Part shown: piece after piece, positions 50,605 to 63,019 of the stretch
How the letters are laid out: each line of letters starts with the position of its first letter
Position numbering within the stretch: position 1 is the stretch's first letter
Source: Phocoena phocoena
Lineage: Eukaryota > Chordata > Mammalia > Artiodactyla > Phocoenidae
DNA: 64,000 nt
NCBI RefSeq assembly: GCF_963924675.1
Contig: NC_089222.1
Coordinates: forward strand, 114,157,316 to 114,221,315
Reading direction: 5' to 3'
The notes under the pieces: generated by a model
What the model was told of the DNA's origin: nothing
Databases searched by the model: none
Seen by the model: only the letters and a program-made list of their open reading frames with translations
Translations under genes and position numbers: made by a program

Positions 50605-50930
50605 AGTTCAGGCTGCTTTAACAAGAATACCACGTACTGGGTGGCTTACATAACAAACTTTTATTTCTCATAGTTCTAGAGGCTTGGAAGTCAGAGGCCA
50701 GGGTACCAGCATGGTCAGGTTCTGGTGAGAGTTCTCTTCCTGGTTTCCTCACATGGTGAAGAGAAAGCTCTGGTCTCTATCCCTGTATAAAGACTCTAAT
50801 TCCATCACAGGGGCTGCACCCCAGTGAACTCATTCCACCCTAATGACCTCCAAATACCATCACATTGGGGATAAAGATTTCAACATACAAATTTTTTTGG
50901 GGGGTGGCACAAACATTCCACCTATAGCTG
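50605..50930 (-). mobile_element. MaLR (MLT1/MST-type) LTR, antisense
   Basis: 'taccacgtactgggtggctt', 'ttatttctcatagttctaga', 'ggcttggaagtcagaggcca', 'ccaccctaatgacctccaaa' and 'taccatcacattggggataa' are the reverse complement of a MaLR LTR. Non-coding. The SINE at 50.39 kb inserted at or next to its edge. Confidence 0.83.
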
Positions 50931-50934
50931 TCTT

Positions 50935-52750
50935 TAAATAACAATTATTTGGAGATTTTTAAGTTAGATTTGTAGTTATTTTATCATCTTAAGTAACTGA
51001 GAAATAAAAATCAGAAAACCAGGTGGAAAAATCATGTAATCTCCGTGGTCCATCAGATCACTTGCTGCATCCAAATATTGGGTTTAAATTGTGTCATAAA
51101 TTGAGGATAGAAACATTATGTCTTCAAGTAAATATAGTGTGAATTCTGTATTTGTTGAGAAAAGTAAGAGCAGTATCCTTTCTATACTACATTAAGAGAG
51201 GAGACAATTCTCATTTTCTTTGAAATAACATAAAAATTCTTTCTTCTTTTTTTTTTTGGTTTTATCTGTCCAAAGAGTATTTAGTATGAAATATAAAAGC
51301 AGAAACCCATATTCCATAACCCATGTGAGAGATGACAGTGACGATGGGCATAAAGAGAAAGTTTAAGTTTCAATGGGTATTTTAGTAGAAAAGGACGAAG
51401 TCGGCTGACCTTTTGAACGTGGGTGTTAAAGGAGGTGGCTGTGTCAGAGAATGTACTACTTACTCATAAATAACCAACAGGTGACATTCTATCTTAAAAC
51501 TACTCTTAGTTAAACCAATTATGGGCTGTAGATATGTGTGCAGTTGATTTCTTAGGCAAACTTTTATTGTTTTTTCTTTGGCTCACACAACTGTCATTTA
51601 TTAATCTTTAGCAAATTTGTAGAAAGATCTTAGAGTGGGAAATGTCATACATTTTCATTCCTTTGCTCCCAAACTCAGTTTAAGGAATATGATTAGTAAG
51701 CTTATGGAGATCATTTTAAAATAACTTATTGTATGTTATTTCTAAACACATGCATTATAGAACATACTTGCTCTTTTAAAATATATGTTCTTGTAATCTC
51801 ATTTGCCCAGAGTTAACCACTGTTGAAAGTTGGGTGGATATCCTTCTAGATATCCTAACATCATTATATGTTCTCTAGGGAAAACTATTTACTATTCAAT
51901 TAATATTCAGTCTTTTCTTGGTTGGTTAAAAAAAAAGAGAAGGCATTGGCTATGTTGGAACACATAGCTATGTCATAAAGACTAAATGGAAGAGTTTAGC
52001 TCTCTAGATTGGATGTTACAAAACAGGTTCCATCTGCTGGATATTACTACATACACCGTCCTGGACCAGATTCAATCCAGTAATCTTGGGGTTAAAGGTT
52101 ATGTATTCCATTAGCAGTCTCATGAGCCACTCCTTTTATTTTCTCAAAAAGTAGATGGTGTCCATACATGCTGAAAAGTACTAAATGATTATTCCAACAC
52201 TATTTGATGCTTAGATATAAAGTCCCTTGAGGCTTCCAGGAAATCAATTCAGTATTTAGTTATTTATGGGAAATTCTTGGCAGTGTCTCCTCATATCAAC
52301 AATATTGCCTTTAAAAACTAATAACCATGGTTATCTCTTAAATCTTATCATCATATCACCCTTCCTTTTAATCCTCCTAATTTACTTGTGATTTAAATGC
52401 TAGACATCTTTCCCACATACAGAGACTAACTTGAGAATCATTTGTATTTATTTAAAAAGTTTTGCTTCAATGACAAGTTTAATAAAACATACCTAAACAT
52501 TCTTAGTATAATTAATTTTAATTAATACAATATAAATTAACTTAAACCTTTCATTGATTATCAATTCAAGCTTTTTTGTCAGATTAGAATAAAGCCCCAT
52601 TGAATGTTTTGAAGGCATAAAAGTTCTTTTCTTAGTTACACAATGTGGGCATTAAAAATGTTGTTTTTAAAAAGTCAGGCATTAAATCAAAATATGAAGA
52701 ATAACGAAATATAGTTTATCCAAAAAATTGATATTTTTCCCTAAGTAGCT
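50935..52750. other. AT-rich intronic DNA
   Basis: I see no gene or confident transposon; a T-run lies at about 51247-51257. Confidence 0.5.
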
Positions 52751-52754
52751 CTTT

Positions 52755-53545
52755 CCAGGCCTTTTGCTTAGTTTTAGCTATTCAGTGGTGAACAAAAAAG
52801 AAAATGGTTTCTGCCTTCATAGAGGTTATAAAATAGTGGGAAGAGGGGGTTGTGATGACAGAAAATAAGTAACTAACCATACAAATAACTTTATCCTTAA
52901 AATTGTGCCAAGTGCCAGGAAGGATTCGGGTTAAGCTGAGAGCAGAAATCCCCGTGGATATTACCAAGACACAAAGTAAAAGAAAAGGCGTTTCAGGCAA
53001 AAAGAATAGTACATGTAAAAGGCCATGAGAAATGATAGACTTGGGCATATTTGAGAAAATGAAAGATAGCTAGTATGGCATATGAGTAAGGGGAACAGCT
53101 AGAGAGATGGGTGGGGGCCAGGTCATGCAGGATCCTGTAACCGGGTTAGTGATGTTGGACTGTATGTTCAGTGCAATGAGAACCACAGCAAGTTTTCAGG
53201 CAATGATGGAGGTGACATGATCTGATTTATAGTCTAAAATGTCACTCGTGATACTTGCGTACTGAACGTTGGGAGAATGAATTACAGAATGATTGGGGGA
53301 GTCCAGTTAGGAAGCTATTGCAGTATTACAGGCAGGAGATGGTGCTAGTTGGAAATAGGTGTAGTAATGGAGATGAAGAGAAAAGTGAAGATTAGATTTG
53401 GAGATTGAAGACTTGGTTTAACTTTGGAGGGTGAGTCAGTAGAAGCTGAGATTTTGCAAGAGATGCAATCATTGCTGATGGTGAAGTCAAGGTCAAGTCT
53501 ACGACCATGAAAGTGGAATTGAGAATTTGGATTAGGTGATGTTAG
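52755..53545 (-). mobile_element. L2 LINE 3' region, antisense, extended
   Basis: About 0.7-0.8 kb in reverse L2 order: 'agctattcagtggtgaacaa', 'aaggattcgggttaagctga', 'gtaaaaggccatgagaaatg', 'gggggccaggtcatgcagga', 'gagggtgagtcagtagaagc'. It is the longest L2 copy in the window and has no coding capacity left. Confidence 0.72.
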
Positions 53546-53666
53546 CTTTGAATGGCTGACAGTAGTTCAGTATGCTGCAGCCCATCACAGCCCCAAGAAA
53601 TGGCACTTTCCTCTGTTTCCGCAGCCTGGAATGTGCTTCTCTTCCTGTTCCACCGGTCACTCTCTT

Positions 53667-53875
53667 TGTTTTTGTTTGTTTTTGCGGTACGCGGGCCTCT
53701 CACTGCCGTGACCTCTCCCGTTGCGGAGCACAGCCTCCGGACGCGCAGGCTCAGCGGCCATGGCTTACGCGCCTAGCCGCTCCGCGGCATGTGGGATCTT
53801 CCCGGACCGGGGCACGAACCCGTGTCCTCTGCATCGGCAGGCGGACTCTAAACCACTGCGCCAGCAGGGAAGCCC
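53667..53875 (-). mobile_element. CHR-type tRNA-derived SINE, short form
   Basis: Antisense copy whose tail shows as TTTG units, with no plain poly-T. Duplication 'ccggtcactctctt' at 53653-53666 and 53876-53889. Confidence 0.95.
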
Positions 53876-53889
53876 CCGGTCACTCTCTT

Positions 53890-54830
53890 ATAATTGTCTC
53901 GAGTCACCTCCTCTGGAGCCATCTGTGACTCAAGTGCCTAGCACCATTCCTGGCCCATTGCAAGTGATGTGACCTAACATGTAAATTGGAAGTGTTTTAT
54001 TCCATGTCTGAGGAGCATCATAAGGTATGAGAATGCCACTTGAAGGAGCTATCTCATTTCCACACAACCTGTTTGTAAAGGCAAGCAGGTCACGTGATCT
54101 CAAACACATTTGAAGGCACGGCTCTTAGAATGCAGTCTCGGTACTATTTCCCTGGGAGTTTTTCTTTCTTTCAAGATTTTGGAATATTTAATTGGCCCTT
54201 TTGCGCGATAACATTACTCAGGAAATTTAGTTGACTTCCACTAGTACAGAAAGTCAAATGAGTTCTTTTTAGGCTCTGATAAGTGTAGGACAGGCTCTCT
54301 CAGTGTACTGACCCCTTCTGAGTAGCATCAACCTGTGTTTATGAGTGTAATGACTGATAGAAAACAAAGGGGTTTAAACTTCCTGACTGATAAGGAAACA
54401 ATTAGTATTGATGGTACCTGAACGGATTTTCTGAAGTTCCCTTGAGAAACTTTACATGTGCAAAACAGGACCTAACCATCTTTACTTTCTCTTTTTCTTT
54501 CTGGATAGGGGGGAAAAAATACACAAAATAAGTATTCTGTAAAGTAGAATTATTTGCATTCCTGTACTTTGCCGGTAATCTGTATATTATATGTAAAGCT
54601 GTTATCATAGTCCAATAGATTTATATTTAATGAAGCAAATTTGATGAGAAATCAAAGGAAAATTATAACATAGTAATATTTTACATTTCTCATTACAATC
54701 TTAGGCTTTCGTCTGTGGTTGATGAAATATATTTTTAGAAAAGCTTAATTAAAATAAGATGTAAAAAAAATAAAATAAAATAAGATGTAAAGACCAGTGG
54801 AAATCTAGGTGCTGCAGCAACTAGGCATGA
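53890..54830. other. Intronic DNA without recognised features
   Basis: Unique-looking sequence with an A-rich direct repeat at about 54756-54795 ('aaaataagatgtaaa' twice). Confidence 0.5.
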
Positions 54831-54834
54831 TATG

Positions 54835-54868
54835 GATAAGAAAGAGAAGAAGATAAGAAAGAGAAGAA
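54835..54868. repeat. Perfect 17-bp tandem duplication
   Basis: The unit 'gataagaaagagaagaa' occurs twice back to back without mismatch. Confidence 0.95.
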
Positions 54869-54929
54869 ACGTGTGGGGAGGCAAACTCAGATGTGGGAAG
54901 GATTGGGTCTACTACAGGCAGCAGCTGGA

Positions 54930-55105
54930 GGCTTCTACTCAAAATATGCTCCATGGACCAGCAGCATTGGCATCCTCTGGTAGCAAGTGAGAGATGCTGA
55001 ATGTTGGGCCCCCCTCCTGACCACCTGAGTCAGACCCTGTATTTAAACAATATCTTAAGGTGGTTCATATGATTCACATGCAAATTCAAGTTTGAGAAGC
55101 CTAGT
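54930..55105. mobile_element. MER5-type hAT-Charlie MITE
   Basis: 'atgctccatggaccagcagc', 'attggcatcctctggtagca', 'gagtcagaccctgtatttaa' and 'aattcaagtttgagaagcct' give a clear MER5A order. Confidence 0.8.
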
Positions 55106-55254
55106 ATACATTGTGGTGAACTGGAGTTCATAGACCCCTGCTCATGTCCCAGAGCCCCAAACACCTTTTGGGAATGCAAGGCCAATGTGGTTGATTTTTA
55201 AAAAGAGAAGCAGGTGAAGTATGATTTTAGGGGAACTATCCTGGGTTTCTAAAC

Positions 55255-55470
55255 CAGTAAGAGTGGAGGCACAGAGTGGGGAGGGATATGTAAGAGACTG
55301 GTAGAGACAGCATTCAGGGGCAGAAATGGAGGGAGAGAAACACACAGAAAGAAAAGCAAAAGAGGGATACAGCGGGAAACATATCCAGAGTAACAGAGAA
55401 AGAGATTCAAGGAGAAGGGGGCGGAGAAAGAGAAAGAGACAGGGAAGGGAAGAGAGAGAGCATGCGCACT
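55255..55470. repeat. Purine-rich (GA) low-complexity tract
   Basis: About 200 bp dominated by A and G on the + strand, with many 'gagaaagaga'-type motifs. Open frames on the complement here are artefacts of this composition. Confidence 0.8.
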
Positions 55471-55539
55471 GGGGGGTGGCGGTGCAGCAGGTACTGGTAT
55501 GGTAGGGGTAAGCTTGGGAGAGCACAAAAATACATTTGC

Positions 55540-56680
55540 CTGGATGAATAAGGAAAAAGATTGCTTCCTACATATGAATATGTACAGCGTGGAGTATTAA
55601 TCAGAGAAGGGGATACTCAAACCTCTATTAATATCCATACCATCATTCATCAGGAAAAGTAATATGTGAAATGGATCTTAGATATTCTTAAGTAAATTCA
55701 TGGAAGGCTATATTTGCTTCGCATAATCCAAAAGAGAAATGCTAGGTTTTTTAGTTTACTTTACATTTCTTAGAATGAAAACTGTGAAATAAAACAAAAC
55801 TAGGTTTTATTAATAAGAATGGAACTGTGCTGGAAGGATCATTTGGAAATCATTTAATCTGTCCTTCTGACTTTTAGTTTAAATTACCTGAAGATCATTT
55901 GTTGTATTAAAAGAGGTTCGGAACAAAAGATTATTGAGCTTCCATCATCAATATCCCTTATATACATCAGCATATGTTAACACAAAGTTATTACTTTAAT
56001 TTACTTAAATTCTGTACCGCAGCATGACTTTCTTTCATTTTACATGGTAAGTGATAACAGAAAAGCCATTTCTAAATTATAGCAGCTCTTATGTTTGAAG
56101 ATCGTTATTAAGTGCGACCTAAATTTTAATAAAGTACATCTGATGTTTAATTTAGGTTTCTGAGTATAATGAAACAGTTTCTAATCGCAGTCTCTTAGTA
56201 TCCAAAGTGGAAATTGTAGCTTTTGTAACATTTTAAGTTATGTCGTATTTAACCAGAGGTTTAAATTGAAGTTTTAATAGCGCTTATGACATTTTACACT
56301 TGTCAAGAGAAATAAAAATTTATGACCAAGGTATTTAGTATGCCTGAATGGGGACATTTTTAATCTTATCCAGTGAATGCTGAAGTAAAACTTAGAGTAA
56401 ACCCAGAAAGTTAAGAAGAAAGTGGGAAAGGACATCCCTCACAAGGGATTTATATTCTGTCTCAATCTTTCCTTCTTCATCACCCTGTATCTCTTTACCA
56501 AATAATACTGTACTTTATCTAGACTGAGTCATATTAAGTTACCCTTTTATTAGATTCTTATATCGGTCAGACACTAGAAAGTGGATTAGGAGTCTGTGTT
56601 TGTAGAAGGACACTGGGAACATTTTGATCATACAGTTCAGCACTTGTCATCGTCACCCAAGTGACTTCCCTTAGTTCTAA
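55540..56680. other. AT-rich intronic DNA
   Basis: No gene or confident repeat seen. Confidence 0.5.
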
Positions 56681-56694
56681 AATAGAAGTGTAGG

Positions 56695-57044
56695 GACTTC
56701 CCTTCTGGCACAGTGGTTAAGAATCTGCCTGCCAATGCAGGGGACACGGGTTTGAGCCCTGGTCCGGGAAGATCCCACATGCCGCAGAGCAACTAAGCCT
56801 GGGTGCCGCAACTACTGAGCCTGCTCTCTAGAGCCCATGAGACGCAACTACTGAAGCCCTTGCGCCACAACTACTGAAGCCCGTGCGCCTAGAGCCCGTG
56901 CTCCGCAACAAGAGAAGCCACAACAATGAGAAGCCCATGCACCACAATGAAAAGTAGCCCCTACTCACTGCTCCTAGAAAAAGCCCGCACGCAGCAACAA
57001 AGACCCAATGCAGCCATAAATAAATAAATTTATATATATATATA
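56695..57044 (+). mobile_element. CHR-type SINE, long form
   Basis: Sense long-form copy: 'gggacttcccttctggcaca' start, three 'caactactga' units, 'aagacccaatgcagccataa' end and a TAAA/TA tail. Diverged duplication near 56681-56694 and 57045-57058 (two mismatches). Probably one of the older CHR copies. Confidence 0.9.
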
Positions 57045-57182
57045 AAAAGAAGTCTAGGGCAGGTTGCAACCTTGTTGAATCTTGCTTGAGGGATTTCTTG
57101 GAAAATATGATTATAACATATTTACCTTTGGGACTACTTCAGGAAAGAAAGCAGCAATGAACCAAAATTCCACAGGAACGGA

Positions 57183-57250
57183 GACAATGTTTTATGGCCA
57201 ATGTTTTATGGCCAGACAATGTTTTCTGGCCAGTGGAGACAATGTTTTAA
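57183..57250. repeat. Imperfect short tandem repeat, four 'caatgtttt' units
   Basis: Four copies of an 'acaatgttttatggcc'-like unit with spacers of different length: units start near 57184, 57199, 57216 and 57239, the first three ending in 'tggcca'. No family recognised. Confidence 0.8.
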
Positions 57251-57689
57251 GTCCTGCTGATAATTACCTTTTCCTCCACTTCTCTCATCTTTTGTCAAAA
57301 TCACCAAAACCTAAAACTTGAATAATAACCTCAGAATTATGTGGTTAGACTCCCCAGTATTTGTGGGCAATAAAGTCAATTCCTTACCACTTTTCTTTTT
57401 TTTCCTTCTTTTTAAGAAGTAATGACCACTTAGGTCTCTGTATGGTTTCCTGTGAAACAGGTTCTTTCTGGACTCTGTCAGTTATGATTCTTCAATCTCC
57501 TTCAAAATTTTGATCATCAACTTCAGGTGAATAACAATACCTATTCCAAGAGGAGTTTGTGTTCTTTTAATATAAGGGGTTCTCTTAAGCCATTAACCCC
57601 ATGGCTCTTATCCATAGACTGCATTATGGAAACTGTTCATAGATACGGTTAATTCTGTCAAGGTGAAATAAATTTTGTTCCCAACAAAC

Positions 57690-57885
57690 TCAGTAAGTGT
57701 TCATTTAGCATTGCTTTCTGCCCTTGGTGAAGTTACTTAGCCTTTCTATACTTTAATAAGAAGTGGGGATATTATTCTATTTACCTTATAGAGCTTTGGA
57801 GAGGATTAAGTAAGTTAACACGCATAATGTGCTTAGATCTGTGCCTGGCCAACAGTAAGCATTATATGAATGGTAGCTGTGGTTC
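57690..57885 (+). mobile_element. MIR SINE remnant
   Basis: 'cttggtgaagttacttagcc', 'taagaagtggggatattatt', 'gaggattaagtaagttaaca' and 'ctgtgcctggccaacagtaa' make a clear 3' two-thirds of MIR. Confidence 0.8.
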
Positions 57886-58789
57886 TACGTGCTATTTGTT
57901 GTACTAGGCACATTATTAGGCTTACCTTTTCCATTCCTGTGGTCCCAAAGAATGTATCTCTTTATTTCAAGAAGGGGGATGCTGAAAACAAAATACCATA
58001 TATTGTTACATTTAGAAAAAGCTTTCTGTTCCCAGAGGTAGGCATCTTCTTATACACAGGTGTATTTAAAATCCACATAAATATTTGTGAAATGATAAGT
58101 ATTCTTCATATATCAGTATACAGTATGTCTTTTATGACAGTATATTTTTAAGGGTTTGGAAAACTGTTGTTATTGGCATGGTTAGCATTTAAATATTTTA
58201 TTGTGGCCTTTCTCAAAATATGCTCCAGTGAATTTTTTTCTGTGAGCTGTTAAAAAAAATTTGGAAAATACATCTTTAAGTGTATTTTCTCTATAAGACT
58301 TTATAGCTTTTAATATATTAATGAATGATGTGAAACACCAGTAGGAGATCTAAATTATTATGATTCCCACACTTAAATGAACTGTCAGAATTTTTTTTTT
58401 CAGGAAAAAAAATGGTTTTCTCAGAAGACATTTTGGATAAACGGTAATATTTGGTACTTTGTGGGAGGACAAACAATTTCAAAAGTGTGTATCTCAGATT
58501 CAGGTGTGTGGTTATCTTCTTGGTTCTTTGTTTCAAGATCGTAGGAGTAAGAATATGATATACTATTGTTTCCATTTTGTGTCTGGGGATGTTTTCTTCT
58601 TCTACATCAGCATTTTGAAAACCATATAACAAGGATCCATTCAGTATTCCAAACATAGGCAATTTAAATATAGTGCTTTACCAAAACTTTGCAAAGAGGT
58701 GCAGAGCGCAGTGTGTGGCCTTCCTTACCCTTCTCTCTCACTAATATCCTGTTACTCTAAATAGCCTTGACCTCAGCTTTCTAAACTTT

Positions 58790-58900
58790 GCCTTCTATTA
58801 TGGATGTAATTTACCTCTTGCAGCCATTTGACACAGTTGACCTTATTTGTGAAATATTCCCTTTCCCAGAATTTCATGGCACCCAGCTAGATCAGGATTG
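58790..58900 (+). mobile_element. Possible L2 fragment
   Basis: 'gcagccatttgacacagttg' resembles the conserved L2 3' coding region. Possibly part of the same L2 as the fragment at 59.4 kb. Confidence 0.4.
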
Positions 58901-59394
58901 CATCCTACTGCATGTAACCACAGTCAGACAATTTAGCCAAATAGGTTTAAATTTGATTCTGGAGGAAGGATGTAGAGAGAAAGTATATCGGCTCCAAGAA
59001 GCCATTAAGAATCCAGCTCCCTTTGATTTTTTTCTGCTCTACCAACCTTAGTATGTGACTTTCTTTCTTGTGGTTGCAAGGTGACTGCTGCACCTCCCAG
59101 TGTCATATTTCTGTGCTGTTCTTGAGGGAGGAATGTGAAAAATCATCAGCCTATTGTTCTTTTAGAAAAATAATAAATTTCCTGGAAGTCCCACCCACTA
59201 GAATTTGATTACATCTTGTTGGCTAGGACGATGTTTGATGGCCACCCTTAGTTTCAAAGTTGCATGGAGAGATGTGTTTTTAACTGGCCCATTTCTTCTC
59301 CAAACAATGGGTATTTAGTAGGCAACTAGCAAGGTCTACCACACATATGCTATTGATTTTCCTCTTATTTTTCTGGCTCTGCTGGGTCTACTGC

Positions 59395-60255
59395 TGAAAT
59401 GTGCATGTTCCAGGAGATTTTACTCTGTGGCCTACCCTGGAGGACCACACCTTCCTCCTGTGATTCAGTTATCAAAGTTGTCCTGACTCACTCCTTGTTC
59501 TGTTCTCTCTGGGCAGACCTCTACACTCAGCTCCGTTTGGAGGTCCTGGTGGCATCTCCCACTCAAATATCCAGAATGAGACTCTTCATCTTCCTTTCTA
59601 TCCCTGCCTTTCCTCTATTATTTCCTAACTCTGAAAATGATACCAGCCTGCCATCTATCCAGCCCAGCAGACCAGAAACCTGAGATCAATTCCTTCCTCC
59701 TTTCTTTCTGTCTGTTCACATCAGTTGATCATCAGGTCTTCCTGATGTTTTTTCCTGAATAGCTTTAGTGTTTTCCCACTTATCTCCATCCGCTTTGCTA
59801 TTTTTCTAATTAGTATCACCATCGTTTCTCACTTAGATAACTGTAACACTTCTTCACAAGTAAAAACCTGATCTCTCTTGCTTGCTCACTCAGAGGTTCT
59901 CAATTGCTCCTAAAATCTAAACTCTTTAAAATGACTTGCAAGGATTTGTGTGATCCTGGCACTGTAGTGTAGAGTTTATGCTCTCCTACCCCTATCCCTT
60001 TGATCTGGAAAAAGCTAGCTATTGCTTCAGACCTCAGCAGAGTTATCACATCCTCTGAGCCTCCTTTTCTGTATACCCCACTCCTCTTCCCATCACAAGT
60101 CAAGGTTAACCTTACCCACACCATACCTTGATCACAGCATGTAAGTCCTGTATTGTAATTAGACGTTTACCTGTCTGTATTTCCCACTTAATTGAAGCAC
60201 TGTGTATAACTTGTTGTACCTAGCACAGGTCACAAAGGGTGTGTTATTACTGAAT
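59395..60255 (+). mobile_element. L2 LINE fragment, sense, about 0.85 kb
   Basis: Pyrimidine-rich L2 order leading to the characteristic end 'ctgtattgtaattagacgtt', 'tacctgtctgtatttcccac' and 'gttgtacctagcacaggtca'. No intact frame. Confidence 0.72.
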
Positions 60256-60259
60256 TTCT

Positions 60260-61175
60260 GCCAGTAAAAAATTCTATACGATGATCTCCAACCAAAAACA
60301 GTGGAAAACAATGTTTTCTTTCTTATATTTGAAGGTGCTAATGTACAATTTGGCATTTTGTATGTCCAGTAGAAATGAGAGATTGCATAAATTATCTGCA
60401 TTTTTTGTGCCTGATCTGCTTTATGAATCTTCTTTTTTTTTCTATTTAGGAACCAATATTTTTTTTCTAGAATCAACCGTAATGATAAGTCAAGTCTGTG
60501 ATTGCATATATCAGCTAATTTTTCTGAAAAGAACTTTAAGTCAGACATTAGTTTAACATCATATTCTGATCAGTATCTCAGACTATAAATTTAATGTGCG
60601 TTAAATGAAGGAGTGAAGTTAAGATTTTATAATTTATACTAATAGAAGATATTTTGCATGGATAGCCAAAAAATACATGTATGGATATACATCAATGGAA
60701 ATAAGCATCATTTTCCCCCTAAACTCTTAGATAACCTCACATTAACATTTATAGGTGAATATATAGCATAAAACTTTATCCCAAAGTTTGTTTTAATAAT
60801 CCAACATAGAATTCTTCCAAAAGATATAGAATTCAGATTTTCTCTTATAATGTTAAATTTAAAAATTAATAAAACTAAAAACATTGACTATAAAATTTTA
60901 ATATGAATTTTTAAAATATAAACATTTTCATATAAATATAAATAAGCATGTTAAGTATTTTAAAATTTAAAAATTTTAGAACATTCCTTCTGCTTTTGCC
61001 TAAAGGAAGACATAAAATCTGAGACATTGGTAACTATTTCTTTTGACTAACTCAGTTGTGCTGATGATAACCCTTTTCTAAGCTACAACAGTTAGCTATA
61101 CTAAGCGGAGAGAGGAAAGAATGTTAATTTGAATGAAGTGGTTCCAATTTTAAAGGGATTTTATTGAAGCCAGAA
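60260..61175. other. Very AT-rich intronic DNA
   Basis: No gene or confident transposon seen. Confidence 0.5.
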
Positions 61176-61180
61176 AGGAT

Positions 61181-61220
61181 ACACACACAAACACACACAC
61201 ACACACACACACATACACAC
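61181..61220. repeat. (CA)n microsatellite
   Basis: CA repeat with AA and AT interruptions. Confidence 0.92.
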
Positions 61221-61732
61221 AAGCATACATAAATCAAGGAAAACTTTTAATATGCTGTTATGGATTCAGTTAAAGCTCCTCTTTGTTTTTTAATGTTTTA
61301 AAAAAACATCAGATTCAGATTTTCTTTAGTTTTTTAAAATAGGGTTGAAACATATGATTTATTCATGAAATTTTGGATAGGAAAATATGAACAAAGGAAA
61401 TCTCCTCTCTCTCTACCCTTGCCTTGAAATGCTACAATTACTGCAATGATGAGCTCAATGTTATTATGGATTTTTTTTCTTATAAATAATTTATACTTCA
61501 GTTTGCCTTCATCCTGTAAGATGGCAATGCATGAAATTGATTTGGTATAATTGCACCTTTGATTAATATTTAATTTGAAATTATTTTACAGATTTAAGTT
61601 TAGATGTAATTGTGTCACATTTTAGAATGTTGAGTATACATTAGAAAACTTGAGTATATGAGTATACATATCTTTATAGTCACTGTTTTATTATTCAAAA
61701 GCCACCATTTCTCCAGATCTGTAAAGTCATTT

Positions 61733-61781
61733 TTATTATATATACATTATATATATATATATATATATTTTTTTTTTTTTT
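61733..61781. repeat. (TA)n microsatellite followed by T run
   Basis: About 28 bp of TA repeat leading directly into 14 T. Confidence 0.9.
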
Positions 61782-62479
61782 GGCTCATTAACAGAATTGA
61801 TTAAATTTAGAAATTCCTCCATTGCCACCTGAGGTTCAGGTCATATTTCTATAATATTACATATAGAACATGTAACTGTTATAAATGAAAATATTTGCCA
61901 ATTTGAAAATATAGGTCGTTAATTCCACAGGTTAAGTTCCTCCTTAAAGGGACTATTTTTCATCTCTTAGTTCACACATCTCAGGAACATGGGCAATCAG
62001 TTCATGCTGAAAGCTCTTGGGCTACTGATGCTCATGTAGGTGACAGGGCAGAGGACTTCCCTGAGGGATATATTTCTTAGGAAGCTTGAGTTGATGAGTG
62101 GGATAGGTGGCTTGAGAGAGGATTAACTTCTCCTGGAACAAGGAGTATCATCAATCACTTTCTCTTCTTCCCAGTCCCTGTATCTTTTCTCCCCTATAGG
62201 CTTTTGATTTGATACAAAAGAGGGGGCTATTTTAGAGTAGGGTTACACACATCTCTAAAAGCTTGTTCGCCAATTCAGCTCAAATTTCTGGAATCTGTCC
62301 ATTGATAACTTACAGTTCTAAGTACAGCCCCTGAGGAAGGGGGGCTCTTAATAGTTTTTTTTTTCCATTTTAGCAGTAAATGACTTGCAAATAACAAAAA
62401 CAAACAAACAGACAAATAACAAAAGAAGGCTGGGATCATTTGAATAATGGTATATAATTTTTTTACCATTGATTTCCCT

Positions 62480-62605
62480 TCCTGCAGTATCTGTTACATT
62501 AGGACAAGGACCTTGTCACTCTGGATAACTGCTGATCTAGAAGAGTGCCTGGCAGAGAAAAAGTCTCCAAAATGTTTGGTGTATGACTGTTCTGTTAGCT
62601 TAACG
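62480..62605 (+). mobile_element. L2 3'-end remnant
   Basis: 'aggacaaggaccttgtcact' and 'agaagagtgcctggcagaga', then 'caaaatgtttggtg'. L2 3' terminal wording. Confidence 0.55.
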
Positions 62606-62960
62606 CTTGGGATTGATTTTCTGGGACTTTTCTAAGGACCTGATAATGCCTCTTAACCTTTGTGGCTTAATTTTCTTATCTGCAAATAGGTAACACTTTT
62701 TACTATCTTACATAAAAATTATGTTATTGGTAACTATTGGAAAGTAATTTGGAATGGTCAGAGATAGGCATTGTACAGATGAGAGGTGGTTATCTTTATT
62801 AAGTAATCAATGAGATCTTTAGAATTTATGATATTTCTTATGCTTTTGCAAAACTGTACAATCTTAATACCTGAGAGAAACCCATTTGGCAGTTATATAA
62901 AAATAGAGAGAGGAGAGGGAAAGCCAGAGGAGAGGACTTTAATTAGCTCTGACAACCTTG

Positions 62961-63017
62961 TCTATGATCTTTTCTTTTATGCTTTTCTATGATCTTTTCT
63001 TTAAAATTATGCTTTTT
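62961..63017. repeat. Imperfect tandem duplication of about 25 bp
   Basis: 'tctatgatcttttcttt' occurs at 62961-62977 and 62986-63002, each followed by an 'atgctttt' segment. A simple local duplication. Confidence 0.85.
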
Positions 63018-63019
63018 CA

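Noticed and set aside
55142..55527. Open frames of 92 and 127 codons on the complement
   Set aside because: They arise from the GA-rich low-complexity tract and give Leu/Ser/Pro-rich translations without a family.
60159..60548. 129-codon open frame on the complement
   Set aside because: It overlaps the 3' end of an L2 fragment and has no recognisable domain; length is within chance expectation.
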